Origin: a virus
Virus record (IMG/VR): IMGVR_UViG_3300033153_009453
Coordinates: 1-55,434 of that record
Strand: one strand, 5' to 3'
DNA length: 55,434 nt
Positions 17,498 to 27,016 of this stretch are shown one piece after another. The notes under the pieces are model-generated. The model was not told where the DNA came from, made no database searches, and was given only the letters and a program-made list of their open reading frames with translations. The stretch's first letter is position 1, and every line of letters starts with the position of its first letter. A program made the translations under genes and the position numbers.

Positions 17498-17611
17498 ATG
17501 GTTACAATAATAAGCTTAGATGAGCTTTACAAAAGGGATTGTACTATTGACGAAGCTATAGTATATCAGAATAACAATGAGAGTAGATTTTATTTATGTA
17601 AAATAATTTAA
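17498..17611 (+). CDS. Very small protein
   Basis: 37 residues (MVTIISLDELYKRDCTIDEA), ending two bases before the next start, so it may be translationally coupled to the membrane protein that follows. Confidence 0.45.
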   Translation: MVTIISLDELYKRDCTIDEAIVYQNNNESRFYLCKII

Positions 17612-17613
17612 CT

Positions 17614-17997
17614 ATGGAATTTGATAAAATATATAATGACTTTACAACCCAAGTCTTGCCGAAAATATCGGAGGGGTTGACTATGACTAAAGATTATGCT
17701 TTAGATTTACTTGGTAGATATATAAATTACCTTATAGTAACTGATACTATTACCTTAGTGGCAACAATTCTATTAAGTCTAGGAATAATAATCCTATATA
17801 GGGTTATATGGAAAAAGTCTAAAGACTTTAATAGTCATGATAAAGAGACATACAGGGTTTGATGTTGAGTAATAGGAGTGATGCTTTTATTTATTACACT
17901 AAGTGTTGTATTACAGAGTGGCACAAATCTTATACAAGACTTACTTATACCTGAAATAAGGGTATATCAAGAGTTTTGAAATAATTTTAATAAATAA
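17614..17997 (+). CDS. Two-pass membrane protein
   Basis: 127 residues. An amphipathic N-terminal part with TMTKDYALDLLGRYINYL is followed by two transmembrane helices (about 42-64, TITLVATILLSLGIIILYRV, and about 85-103, VIGVMLLFITLSVVLQ) joined by a charged cytoplasmic-type loop. It directly precedes the membrane-anchored transglycosylase-like protein, suggesting a shared envelope role. It is not clearly a holin, since the dedicated lysis genes lie in the late operon. Confidence 0.7.
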
Positions 17998-18008
17998 TTT
18001 AAAAGTAT

Positions 18009-18713
18009 ATGGTTTCTAAAAAAACAATTGAGATAATGGAGTTAATAATGGGAGTAATAGTAGTTTTATTCATTTTCACTCTAACAACAATGTTAGTTTT
18101 CTCAGTCCCCAAGGCTTCCGCCGAAGAAGTTAAGATTGATTATACTAATAAATGTATTCCTTTCTCTCTAGCTGGAGGAGAAATTCTAAGGTTAAGAACC
18201 AAGATTACAATATTAGGGGCTGAGAATTTAGTCCTTAGAGCAAGGTTAAAGTCTTTAGGGACTGTTAGTACCCAAAAGGTATTAAAGTCCGGTAGAGTGA
18301 CTAAAAAGGGGTATAGAGTAGATGATTACCGCCATGAGTATATTAACTATGCGTTCTCACTAGGTTTGAATGATAAAGTTATGTATAGAAGTTCAGGAAC
18401 TAATAGTGCCTCTAAGGAGTTCGTAGGGTTACTAGAAGCTGAGAATAGTGCTTGGAATATTAGAACAAGAAGTAATTCTAGTTATTGGAGACCAGCAGAT
18501 ACTATAGAATGATACTGGAGACCAGCAGGCACTTATTGGGACTTTGGATTTTGTCAAATAAGTAATTATTATCATCCTAGTAAAACTGAAAATAAGAGAT
18601 TTTATACAGATTGGAAATGGCAAATAGACCAATGTTATAAGCTATGGAGATGATGAACTAAGTTCTATTGAGCTAAGAATATATCTAGAACAATTTTAAG
18701 ATTTAACTTTTAA
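18009..18713 (+). CDS. Membrane-anchored lytic transglycosylase-like protein
   Basis: 234 residues. A transmembrane helix (residues about 13-35) is followed by a short coiled-coil-like segment (ILRLRTKITILGAENLVLRA) and a domain with the SLT/lysozyme pattern. The candidate catalytic Glu is in LLEAENSAWN (about 141-150), then DFGFCQIS (the GxxQI turn), and YTDWKWQIDQCYKLWRGG near the end. Two Cys may pair. A tandem duplication YWRPA-x5-YWRPA lies near residues 158-170. The enzyme would cleave peptidoglycan from the outer face of the membrane. Its place in the early/middle region, away from the lysis cassette, suggests cell-wall remodelling, superinfection control or timed weakening. Confidence 0.65.
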
Positions 18714-18719
18714 ATAAAT

Positions 18720-18926
18720 ATGAAAAAAATAATAATACTAGCTATATTAATAGCTACATTAACTAGTTGTTGAAAAGATTGTACATTCTATAATATGTCT
18801 AATGAAGACATAATTAAAGAAGTTAAAAAGTGTAAAGAAGCTGGAATGTGACATGAGTTTAATAAAGTCTCTTGACGGGGATTTTGTCCTAGACCTAAGG
18901 AGGTTATTTGTTCAGGTTATTTATAA
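18720..18926 (+). CDS. Small lipoprotein
   Basis: 68 residues with a type II signal: charged start MKK, hydrophobic core, lipobox LTSC at residues 14-17 followed by a TGA-encoded Gly. The mature part has four more Cys. It would be anchored to the outer face of the membrane. Phage lipoproteins often block entry of related phages, a role that fits but is not shown. Confidence 0.75.
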
Positions 18927-18944
18927 ATATAAAATATATTAAAT

Positions 18945-19274
18945 ATGGAAAAATGTAAAGCTTGTGAAGAGGCTGTTAAAAAGTACAACCTTGATAAAGA
19001 AAGAACACTTTGGTATTATAGTCTACCTAGAGATATGGAAAGATGAAGTGTTTGGAGTGAAAAAAGCTATGGAATTGAGGGTTTAGATATAAATTTTAGA
19101 GATAATAGACTACATTTATATCTTAAAAAAGTTAATAATACCTTGATGGAACAAGAATTAGGGTTTTGTAGAACAAGTATTGCTTGTAAAGTACAAGGGT
19201 TTTCTATAAAAGAAGAAGCTATTGAAGCTTATAATAAAGCCTTAAAAGAAGAATATGAAAGTAATTTACTTTAA
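18945..19274 (+). CDS. Protein with N-terminal CxxC
   Basis: 109 residues. It begins MEKCKACEEAVKKYN, and a second Cys pair (GFCRTSIACK) sits near residue 80, so a zinc site is possible. The C-terminus is a helical acidic segment. Function unknown. It leads into the amidoligase cluster. Confidence 0.65.
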
Positions 19275-19289
19275 TTAAAAAGCTAAAAT

Positions 19290-19841
19290 ATGAAAAGAAA
19301 ATGGGAACTACTTGCAAAGATTAAACCGTTAGTCAATAGGGGATGTTGTATTCATACTGAGTATAAGGTATGAAACGAATACGCTTATGAATTAATAGGT
19401 AATAATACTATTACCTTAACCATTCGTTGAGAATGGAATAACCCTAAATGAGGGGTTAATAAAATTAATAATAATATTATTAAAAGAACATTTAATAATA
19501 TTATTAAGGAAACTAATGCAGAAAAGGTTTCACCTCCAATAACCTTGGAAATTTGATATGAAGATAGCCTAAGGCTTCTCTATCATCATTATCCTTTTGG
19601 GGAAACTAATAATTCTAATTCAGTATTAGTTAACTGACAGAATAGAATAATAGCCATTCAATGGAATGGATTAAAGAATACTTCCTTAGTTCATTCTAAT
19701 GAGGTTAGAAATATACCTAATTATATTGTATTGAATAATTCTAAAAAAGTAGAATGAAAGTTCTATTTGGAGGATTTAGATATTATAACTAAGTGTTTGA
19801 GAGATTTATTTAATAATAATAAAGAATATGGGAAAATTTAG
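19290..19841 (+). CDS. Unknown protein coupled to the first amidoligase
   Basis: 183 residues, Asn/Ile-rich. N-terminus MKRKWELLAKIKPLVNRGCC; middle LEIGYEDSLRLLYHHYPFGE; C-terminal helical tail. It ends in TAG and overlaps the next gene by 14 bases, so the two are probably translated together. The Y-E-D and HHYPF residues could be functional but match no family I know. By context it is a candidate partner or substrate-binding component of the amidoligase pathway. Confidence 0.65.
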
Positions 19842-20676
19842 GGATTACCAAGAGGATTTAATATTTAATAAATCTAAGGATTGCTCTTTTGCAATAGAGT
19901 TAGAAATAGGATTAACCTTTTACGAAAAAGAAATAGAGTGACTACATTCTAATAGAATAAGGGAAAGTTCTAATATTATGGAACTAAGAGACCTTCACCT
20001 TAGAGACAAGAAAACAATTTCTAAGGTTTATAAGAAATGTCAAGAATATTATAAAGATAAGTTTCCATTATGAGCTAACGGTCATAATAGTTGAGGAGTA
20101 CATTTTCATGTATTTTGAGATTTTGATATATTTGAAGATACTAGTATTAATAAATTCAATTCACTTTTAATTAATTGCCCATTTTTTATGAAGCTTTATA
20201 ATTGAAGTTTTTATAATAGACAAAATAGGATGCACAGATTTGAAGATTATAGAGATGTAGAAGATAACTCTAAGGGATTATGTGTGACTTGTAATAGTGT
20301 TGGCTCTTTTGAATTTAGATGTAATAATGTTATTGATGGGAGATTATTAGGGTATTACCAATGAGTACTATTGGCAGCAAAAAAGAAAATTAAATTTGAA
20401 AAAGTTTCCAATAAAATTGAAACCTACTCAAAAAGATGAGATACTAAAGGATATTGACAACGGAATGAGGGTAATCATTCTATACTTAAATGAACTAAAT
20501 ATGAGGATTGAGTGACTGATATACCAATTGAAGATTGTGAGGGTATAAAAGTCTCTCAAGAAGATAAAGGTATAATTCTAAGGAATGTGGAAATTATCGT
20601 TTCCCTTCTAAAAGAAGAGGGATTAACTAATTCTTCTAAGGCTTTCGGGGAATATTTGGATGAATTTAATTTTTAA
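19828..20676 (+). CDS. Amidoligase-like enzyme 1 (COOH-NH2 ligase, GS-like fold)
   Basis: 282 residues. Motifs in the expected order for the glutamine-synthetase-like amidoligase family: an N-terminal acidic strand FAIELEIGL (about 22-30), a central His motif GGVHFHVFG (about 89-97) and a later Glu/Arg strand SFEFRCNN (about 157-164). These supply metal, ATP and phosphate contacts. Members join a carboxylate to an amine with ATP. Neighbours include a second paralogue, a cyclotransferase and an amidotransferase, the association described for this family by comparative genomics. Assignment rests on motifs and context. Substrate unknown. Confidence 0.7.
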
Positions 20677-20686
20677 TTATAAATAA

Positions 20687-21082
20687 ATGGGTAAAATAAT
20701 TTGAGTATATGGTACTCTAAAGAGAAGTGAAGGTAACTATTCTGTAATGGAAAGGGCAAAAGGTGAGTATATAGGAGATGACTATATTAGATTTGACAAA
20801 GTCTGAGATTGCGGCTTCCCTAAAGTTAAACTTTCAGCGGAAAGTAATAAATATTTACTTGTAGAATTGTTTGAAGTTCCAGAAATAGGAGTTGAATGAC
20901 CCTTAGATGGATTAGAAGGATATAATCCTAATTCTTCTTACAATCATTACAATAGAGTTAAGACAGTAACTCTAAAATGAAAAGAAATAGAAGTATATGA
21001 AATAGCCTGAGATACAGAAGATTGTTGTGAGAATTACTTTTCTCATATTGATTGAGAGAGACTATTTTATAATCGGAAATAG
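20687..21082 (+). CDS. Gamma-glutamylcyclotransferase-like protein (AIG2/GGCT fold)
   Basis: 131 residues. VYGTLKRSEGN at the N-terminus (YGTL at 8-11, the substrate-binding loop), a FPKV strand, and the catalytic acid in LDGLEGY (E77), followed by the usual aromatic NHYNRVKTV and an EVYEIAG strand. The enzymes cyclise gamma-glutamyl amines to 5-oxoproline and a free amine. It starts 10 bases after amidoligase 1. In such clusters it is thought to process or remove gamma-glutamyl adducts made by the amidoligase. TGA encodes glycines at IIGVYG and KGKE. Confidence 0.85.
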
Positions 21083-21164
21083 TTCAATATACTATTTTAT
21101 ATTGGCTTTTATATAATTGAGAAAAAAGATTATGTAGGAGTATTATTTATTAATTATATATATT

Positions 21165-22217
21165 ATTTGCTGAATTGCCATCGTTAGATGAAAAAAGAGG
21201 CTTGCAGAAGCTTTAACTAACCAAGTAGATAGATGATTAGAATGAATGGGGGTAATAACCCCTAAGTGTTATTATAGAGCTTTATATAAGAAGCTTAAAA
21301 ATTATCTTTCTTATATAAAGAATTGTATTGAAGAAGATAGTATTTATATACTCCACCATAGAAAAGCCTCTGTAGGAGCTATATGTTTAGATAATGTCCA
21401 CCCTTTTGAGGGGGAGAGCTTTATTTTAGTTCAAAATTGAACTATTAGAAACTTTTATAAAGCATATAAAAATATTTATTGAAAGGAAACTGATACAGAA
21501 ACACTTCTTTCTTACTTGGAAGAAAAAGCTTCCTGTTTGAATGATATACCAATCATTCTCAAAGAGCTTTCAGAAACCTATAAGGAAGATTTTTGAATAA
21601 TTATAATTAAATCTAGAATTGAGGATAAAATATTATTCTATACTGATGGTAGTAGAGAAAGTTATATAGATATAAATACCACCAATAATACTATAAATGG
21701 TATTTATAACTATAATACCCATTCAGGGTATGAAAATACAGGACATATAGTGCTTTCCTATAAGGGGGTAATCTTAGAAAATACCTTTAAAAGTTTTAAT
21801 AAGAAAACATTTTATTTATATACTTCTTGAATACAGAAGAGGAAGAATGCAATAACTACTAGAACCTATTATGGGGAAGGTTGGAAGTGGGATTATCTCT
21901 CACGAAGTTATAAGTATACTCCCCCTAAAAAGGACAAGAGTAAAGTAGATGAATATGAAAAAGAAAAGGAAAAGATTAGAAACGAAGTTTCATACTTATT
22001 TGAAGAGTATAAGGCTTCTGACATGTATTGGATTATATGGGATTTTCTTGAGAATGTATGGGAGACGAAGCTCCCAACCGAGATTAATGCAAAACGGGCT
22101 TTTGTAGAATGGTATTATAATTTTAAAATTATGGATGAATATAAAAAATACCAATGTATTATGGAAAGAATAGAATGAGAGTTCTATGAAGCTTTCAAAA
22201 TTATCTTTAATAAATAA
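21165..22217 (+). CDS. Class II glutamine amidotransferase
   Basis: 350 residues starting, by family rule, with the N-terminal nucleophile Cys: ATT-TGC-TGA-ATT reads (M)CGIAIVRG. The start codon would be ATT at 21165. No ATG, GTG or TTG lies upstream in frame before the TAG at 21155 region (21135). Glutaminase-domain motifs are HHRKASVGA (about 63-71), NVHPFEG (about 76-82) and LVQNGTIRNF (about 87-96, Gly = TGA), aligning with HTRWATHG, AHPH and VHNGIIEN of GlmS/PurF-type domains. It releases ammonia from glutamine. No synthase domain follows. Instead there is a unique C-terminal half with a charged coiled segment. It likely feeds ammonia to the neighbouring amidoligases or acts as an amide-exchange enzyme. 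Confidence 0.85.
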
Positions 22218-22228
22218 TAAAATAAAAT

Positions 22229-23605
22229 ATGAAAGTATGAATAGAAGTAGAGCTTCATTCTAACGGTGAGAGTTTTTATGATATAAAAGACTGTCTATGA
22301 TTGAGCTTTAATTCATTTAATGAAGAATGAATTAAAATGAGTGAAGAATATTATAGAAGTACTATTGAGTTTAATTTCATGCCTATAGGATTAGATAAAA
22401 AGGAATTTAATAGAATTTCTGATTATTTAAAAGATAAAAGAGAAAGATTTAATTTGAAATTAAATTGAGGTAGACCTCAATTCACCTGAACTCATCTCCA
22501 TCTATTTGAAACCTCTTCTTTTAGAAGAAATAGATTATTAAAGTGAGTATTAAGCTTTATTAAAGATAATTTTGATGGATTAAGTAAAGGTTCTAAAGAG
22601 AGATTATTACTAGCTCACCAACTCTGGGGATTTTATGACCATAAGGTCACTAATGGAGAATGGATTAATATTATTAGGGGAAATGGATTTAATATTACTA
22701 ATTATAGTTTAAGCTATGATAAACCTAAATATAGTCCAGTAATTAAATCACCAGCCATAGAAGGATGAAAACCTTTATCAACTGAGATTAGATGTATTCC
22801 TAATGAATATATCTTTAATGGTAAAGCTTATGAGCTTTGTAGGGAAATTGAAAATGGGGAGTTATATAGGAGAGAACCCTTGGAGGCTATTGACTTTTTT
22901 AAATTCCTAATAAAGGATTTAAGATGACAAGAGGTGGTAATTCCTAGTTTATTTCATAATTCTAATGTTGACTTACTTGACCATGAGGGAATTATACGAT
23001 TAATTAACCAACATTGAAGTGAAGCTGTATTTGGCTATTCATCAATATGTAATTGATGGAATTTAAGAAATGTTTGCAGTAGATTTAACTCATTCAAAGA
23101 AGAGTTAAAGAAATTTAGATTAATTAATCAAAGATTAATCTTTAAAAATATTAATCTACTACTTAATCTTTTTAATGAACATAGCTTCAATAAAGCTAAG
23201 TTTGGTGAAATTAAAGATTATATTAATCAATTTGATAATGATGAATTTAGTAATAATTATTCTTGAAGAAGTTCTGAGTTAGTAAGAATACCTAGATTTT
23301 CAACAGAAATGATTATTGACTTTATTAAAGATATTAATAGTGAAGAAAAAGTTACAATAATAAATAACTTACTAATTTCACTTGAATGAAGAATTATATG
23401 AAATGACTTAAGGAGATTATGTGAATATGAAAATTCATTAACAGTAGAAGGAGATACTGGTGAAGTAGTTGGATTAATTCCAAACACCTTCTCTGATACG
23501 TTAGTTGAGCTAAGAAATAACTGCCTTATACCTAATAATTCATTTACGGGACAATTCTCTTACATGAGAGATTATAGTAATATTAACATTAATGACGATG
23601 AATAA
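22229..23605 (+). CDS. Amidoligase-like enzyme 2 (COOH-NH2 ligase, GS-like fold)
   Basis: 458 residues. Clearer family signature than paralogue 1: VGIEVELHS (residues 3-11), GTHLHLFETS (about 86-95, first Gly TGA) and STEIRCIPNEY (about 184-194). About 200 further C-terminal residues, rich in Asn, Leu and Ile, are not part of the core and may bind the acceptor. It starts 11 bases after the amidotransferase and overlaps the RNA ligase by 8 bases, so the whole run is one operon. Predicted to form an amide or isopeptide bond with ATP. Target unknown. Confidence 0.78.
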
Positions 23606-24650
23606 ATTTAAAAGATATAATAGGATATATTCATTATTAGATAATGAGTGAAAACCTAGAGAAGAAACTGATTGAATATTGAAAGGAATTTGTAGTATTC
23701 AAGAAAAAATAGATTGATGTAATCTTTCAGTTTGGATGGAAGACTGAGAGATTAGAGTTTGAAGTAGAAGTCAAGAGGTGACTAAGGATGGCTTTAGATG
23801 AGCTGTAGACTATATTACTACCCATACAGGCATAAAAGCTCTCCTAGGGGGCTTAGAATGAGATATAAGACTATATGGTGAATGGTTAGTTCCTCATACT
23901 ATTACTAATTATTTACCAGAAGCATATAATCATTTTTACTTATTTGATATAGAGCAAGATGGAGAATTATTATCAACCTTAGAAGTTGATAATTTAGCTT
24001 CTAAATATTGAATTAAGAAACCTCATCTTATAGGGTTAATTAATAATCCTACTATTAAAGAGCTTACCTTCTTAATAGGGAAGACTTGGCTTAAATGAGA
24101 TAAGAAAGACTGAGGGGAAGGAATAGTAATTAAAAACTTAGATTTTACTAATAAATTCTGAGATACTTGCTACGCTAAAATAGTTGGTGATGACTTTAAA
24201 GAAAGTAATGCTATTGTCTTTGGTAATCATAAAAAATGAGATATTGAGATGGGGCTTGCTACTAACTTTTGTAATTTAGCAAGAGTAAAGAAAATTATAA
24301 ATAAAGTAGAGGAAACTCTAGATAGAAAAATATTAAAAACTGATATTAATCAAATAATTTGAAGAGTTCAGTATGATATTATTACCGAAGAAATCTGGGA
24401 AATACAAAAGAAATGAATAATTAGCTTTAGGCAATTAAAGTCTCTTATAGGGAGGAGGGCAGCTAGAATAGCTATTGATATTATTGAGGGGAATAAGGAG
24501 AGTGTTGCATTTAGTAATGCTCCCCAATTAAATAAGAAAGAAGAAGTTGTAGTGATTAATGAAGATTTAGATTATGCTACATATAAGGCTTTTTTAGATG
24601 AAACACAACCTATTTTACCTTTTAAAAAATTACCAGAATGAACAAAATAA
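23598..24650 (+). CDS. RNA ligase (nucleotidyltransferase superfamily)
   Basis: 350 residues. Motif I SIQEKIDGCNLSVW with the adenylated Lys near residue 36 and an essential Gly encoded by TGA. Then VGSRSQEV, IRLYGEWL (motif IIIa), GEGIVIKN (motif IV) and CYAKIVGDDFKE (motif V). The motif set resembles Rnl2-type ligases more than DNA ligases, and the C-terminal helical domain also fits. It seals 3'-OH and 5'-phosphate RNA ends. It overlaps the kinase/phosphatase gene by 13 bases, forming a complete RNA-repair pair as in T4. Confidence 0.87.
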
Positions 24651-25516
24651 TAGCTTTGAGAGGCATTCCTTGCAGCTGAAAGAGTAGCTTCGCCCAAATA
24701 AAGAAAAAAAAGGATTGAGCGAAAATATTTAATAAAGACGCTATAAGAGACAGACTTGGAATTACCCCCGAAACTTGGAGTAAGTCCGCCGAAAAGAGAG
24801 TTATAAGTGAAGAGAGAAAATGAGTAGAGAAGGCTATGGGGGAATGAAGAGAGCTTATAGTGGTTGACAATACTCATTTATGAGCCTTTAATACCCATCT
24901 TTTCTTTTATAAGGGACTAGCTAAAACCTATAATTATGAGTTTGAAGTTAAAGACTTTTACTGTAGTAGAGATGAAGCTATAGAGAGAGATAGCCTTAGA
25001 GAGAGGAAGGTAGGAGTTAAGGTTATAGATAAGATGATTAAACTCCATGGTAATTGAGGTAATGTTCCAGTATTCGCCTCTTACAGAGAACAAACGGAAG
25101 ATTTACTAAATGCTTATATATTTGACATTGACTGTACATTAGCCCAGATGGATAATAATAGAAGCCCATACGATTACTCTAAGGTTTATGAAGATAAGCC
25201 TAACCAGTATATTATTAATATAGCTAAAGACTTAGCTTTCACTAATAATATCATCGTAGTGAGTTGAAGAGAGGATAGCTGTAGGGGTGATACCATTAGA
25301 TGGTTAAAAGCCTTCTGAGTGCCTTATAGTGACCTTTATATGAGGAAGGCTTGAGATACTAGGAAGGATAGTATAGTTAAGAAGGAAATATTTGAGAATG
25401 AGATAGAGGGGAAGTATAATATATGAGGAGTATTTGACGATAGAGACCAAGTTTGCAAAATGTGGAGGTTAGAATTAAAGTTGCCCTGTCTTCAAGTTTT
25501 TTACGGGTCTTTCTAG
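24638..25516 (+). CDS. Polynucleotide kinase / 3'-phosphatase
   Basis: 292 residues with the T4 PseT arrangement. The N-terminal kinase has P-loop GIPCSGKSS (residues 9-17, Gly TGA) and a VVDNTHL motif. The C-terminal HAD phosphatase has AYIFDIDCTLAQM (about 158-170) with the two catalytic Asp, VVSGREDSCR, and GVFDDRDQV near the end. It converts cleaved RNA ends to ligatable ones by removing 2',3'-phosphate and phosphorylating the 5' end. In T4 this pair repairs tRNA cut by the host anticodon nuclease. Presence here suggests the same threat in the host. Confidence 0.92.
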
Positions 25517-25532
25517 CTATTTAGTCAAATGC

Positions 25533-25560
25533 TTGACAAATAGTAGATTAGAAATATGTT
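25533..25560 (+). promoter_or_regulatory. Internal promoter
   Basis: TTGACA (25533-25538), 16 bp, TATGTT (25555-25560), 24 bases before the next gene. Shares the GACAA-ATAGTAGATTA context with the promoters at 26575 and 29183. Confidence 0.65.
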
Positions 25561-25583
25561 GATAATTTTTTAAATAGTTAATT

Positions 25584-25757
25584 ATGAATAATTTAAGTGA
25601 AATACAAAAGGGGTATATAAAGGAAAGATTAGCGTATAGCTATGATTTACTTCATTATATATCCATGGAAGAGCCAGAGCAAATTACAGAGTGTAAGGAA
25701 GAAATAAAGAGACTTGATATTATTATTAATAAGTTATTAGAATGCAACAATATATAA
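25584..25757 (+). CDS. Small helical protein
   Basis: 57 residues, helical, acidic (LSEIQKGYIKERLAYSYDLL, then EEIKRLDIIINKLLEC). No TGA. It overlaps the replication-initiator-like gene by 16 bases, so the two may act together. Function unknown. Confidence 0.6.
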   Translation: MNNLSEIQKGYIKERLAYSYDLLHYISMEEPEQITECKEEIKRLDIIINKLLECNNI

Positions 25758-26545
25758 ATCTAAGTCAAGCTCACCTTGCTCAGTTCTGATTATCAGTTAT
25801 TGATTGAATATTATTAGACTATATAATTAGAGCTCATACTTGGGCGAAAGATATTATAGTTGACGGAAGGAAATATTATTGGATTAATATGGGAAAAATA
25901 ATATCAGACTTACCAACTCTTGGGATTTCTAATGAAAATAGTATGAGAAAACATATTAGTAAATTAGTTAATCTAGACTTTCTAGACCGCATAACACAGG
26001 GGAATAAATCATACTTTGCTCCTACTGATAAGGTAGAGGAATATTGTGTAGGATGACCGCCATCCCCAAAAGGAGGGCAGGTATCGCCCAATAGGATGGT
26101 AAGTATCGCCGAACGGCGTGACAATAGTAATATTAATAATAATATTAAATATATATCTATTTCTGTTGCCCAAGTAAAAGAAAAAAAGGGGGAATTGATT
26201 AAAGAGTTAGAATGGTTACTTTCTTCTTTACGAGGACAAACAGACCTTAAAGATGTTGGTGCAGATGATATAATAGTTCTATGGAACTCTTATAGTTCTA
26301 AGTTTAAATTACCTAAGGTTAATCTAGATAATCCTAAAAGTTTAACTATTAGGAAAATTAAAGAGGCTTGGGGGAAATTAAAGTCTGAATTTACTAAGGA
26401 AGAGTTCAATGTTGGACTACAGAATTATTTTAAGGAGATAGAACAAAGGAAACCTGATGGTAACTATTATACCCATAGGTTCTCTTTATTCAGCTTCCTA
26501 ACACAAGTAAACTGAATTAGAAAGTTTATGTTAATCAATATTTAG
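25742..26545 (+). CDS. Replication initiator-like winged-helix protein
   Basis: 267 residues. Residues 1-105 (LSQAHLAQFGLSVIDGILLD, then SENSMRKHISKLVNLDFLDR, then GNKSYFAPT) have the winged-helix layout of phage and plasmid replication initiators of the DnaD/RepA-N-terminal type: helix, recognition helix, wing. A Gly/Pro/Ser linker (115-140) follows, and the C-terminal part (TRKIKEAWGKLK, then NYYTHRFSLFSFLTQVNG) resembles DnaD-like loader tails that end in an YxxxxxFS-F motif. It precedes the primase-helicase, so it probably recruits it to the origin. The CCAAGTAAAAGAAAAAAAGG DNA motif lies inside the gene at 26170. Confidence 0.65.
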
Positions 26546-26574
26546 TAAAGTCAAGTAGAACTTTAATCAAAAGT

Positions 26575-26602
26575 TTGACAAGAAGTAGATTAAGAATATA
26601 CT
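26575..26602 (+). promoter_or_regulatory. Internal promoter before the replication genes
   Basis: TTGACA (26575-26580), 16 bp, TATACT (26597-26602), 43 bases before the next start. Confidence 0.75.
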
Positions 26603-26644
26603 AGTGTTAGGAAGCTAAATAATTTATTTATTAATATATAGAAT

Positions 26645-27013
26645 ATGTTAGAAAAAGTTTTGATTGTGACAGCAGATTGGAATGATGGAGATTATGTTAC
26701 TAAGATTACTCGTTATAAAGACTGAGTAATACCTAAACAAGACCAAATAATAATTGAAGCAATAGCTAAGGTTAATACTTCATATGATGAAGATATTGAA
26801 GGAAAAATTTGGGAATTAATCCCTAAAGAAGCTAAGGATGAAATAATGGATAAATGGATAAAAGAAGAATGAGAAGAAAGAGTTAAAGAATATTGAGAAG
26901 ATTGGATTAATGACCTTATATGAGACTTTTTACCTTATGTGGATAACTGAGAAATCCATACAATAAAAAGCGTAGAAGTACTTGAAATTAATAATAGAAC
27001 AAAATACTTATAA
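26645..27013 (+). CDS. Acidic protein of unknown function
   Basis: 122 residues, strongly acidic with W-rich helices (KWIKEEGEERVKEYGEDWIN, then DLIGDFLPYVDN). Seven TGA glycines. First gene after the promoter at 26575. It ends 3 bases before the primase-helicase start. Confidence 0.7.
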
Positions 27014-27016
27014 TCT

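Noticed and set aside
24572-24877. Minus-strand frames opposite the kinase/ligase genes
   Set aside because: Antisense to well-supported P-loop and ligase motifs, with only hydrophobic low-complexity translation.
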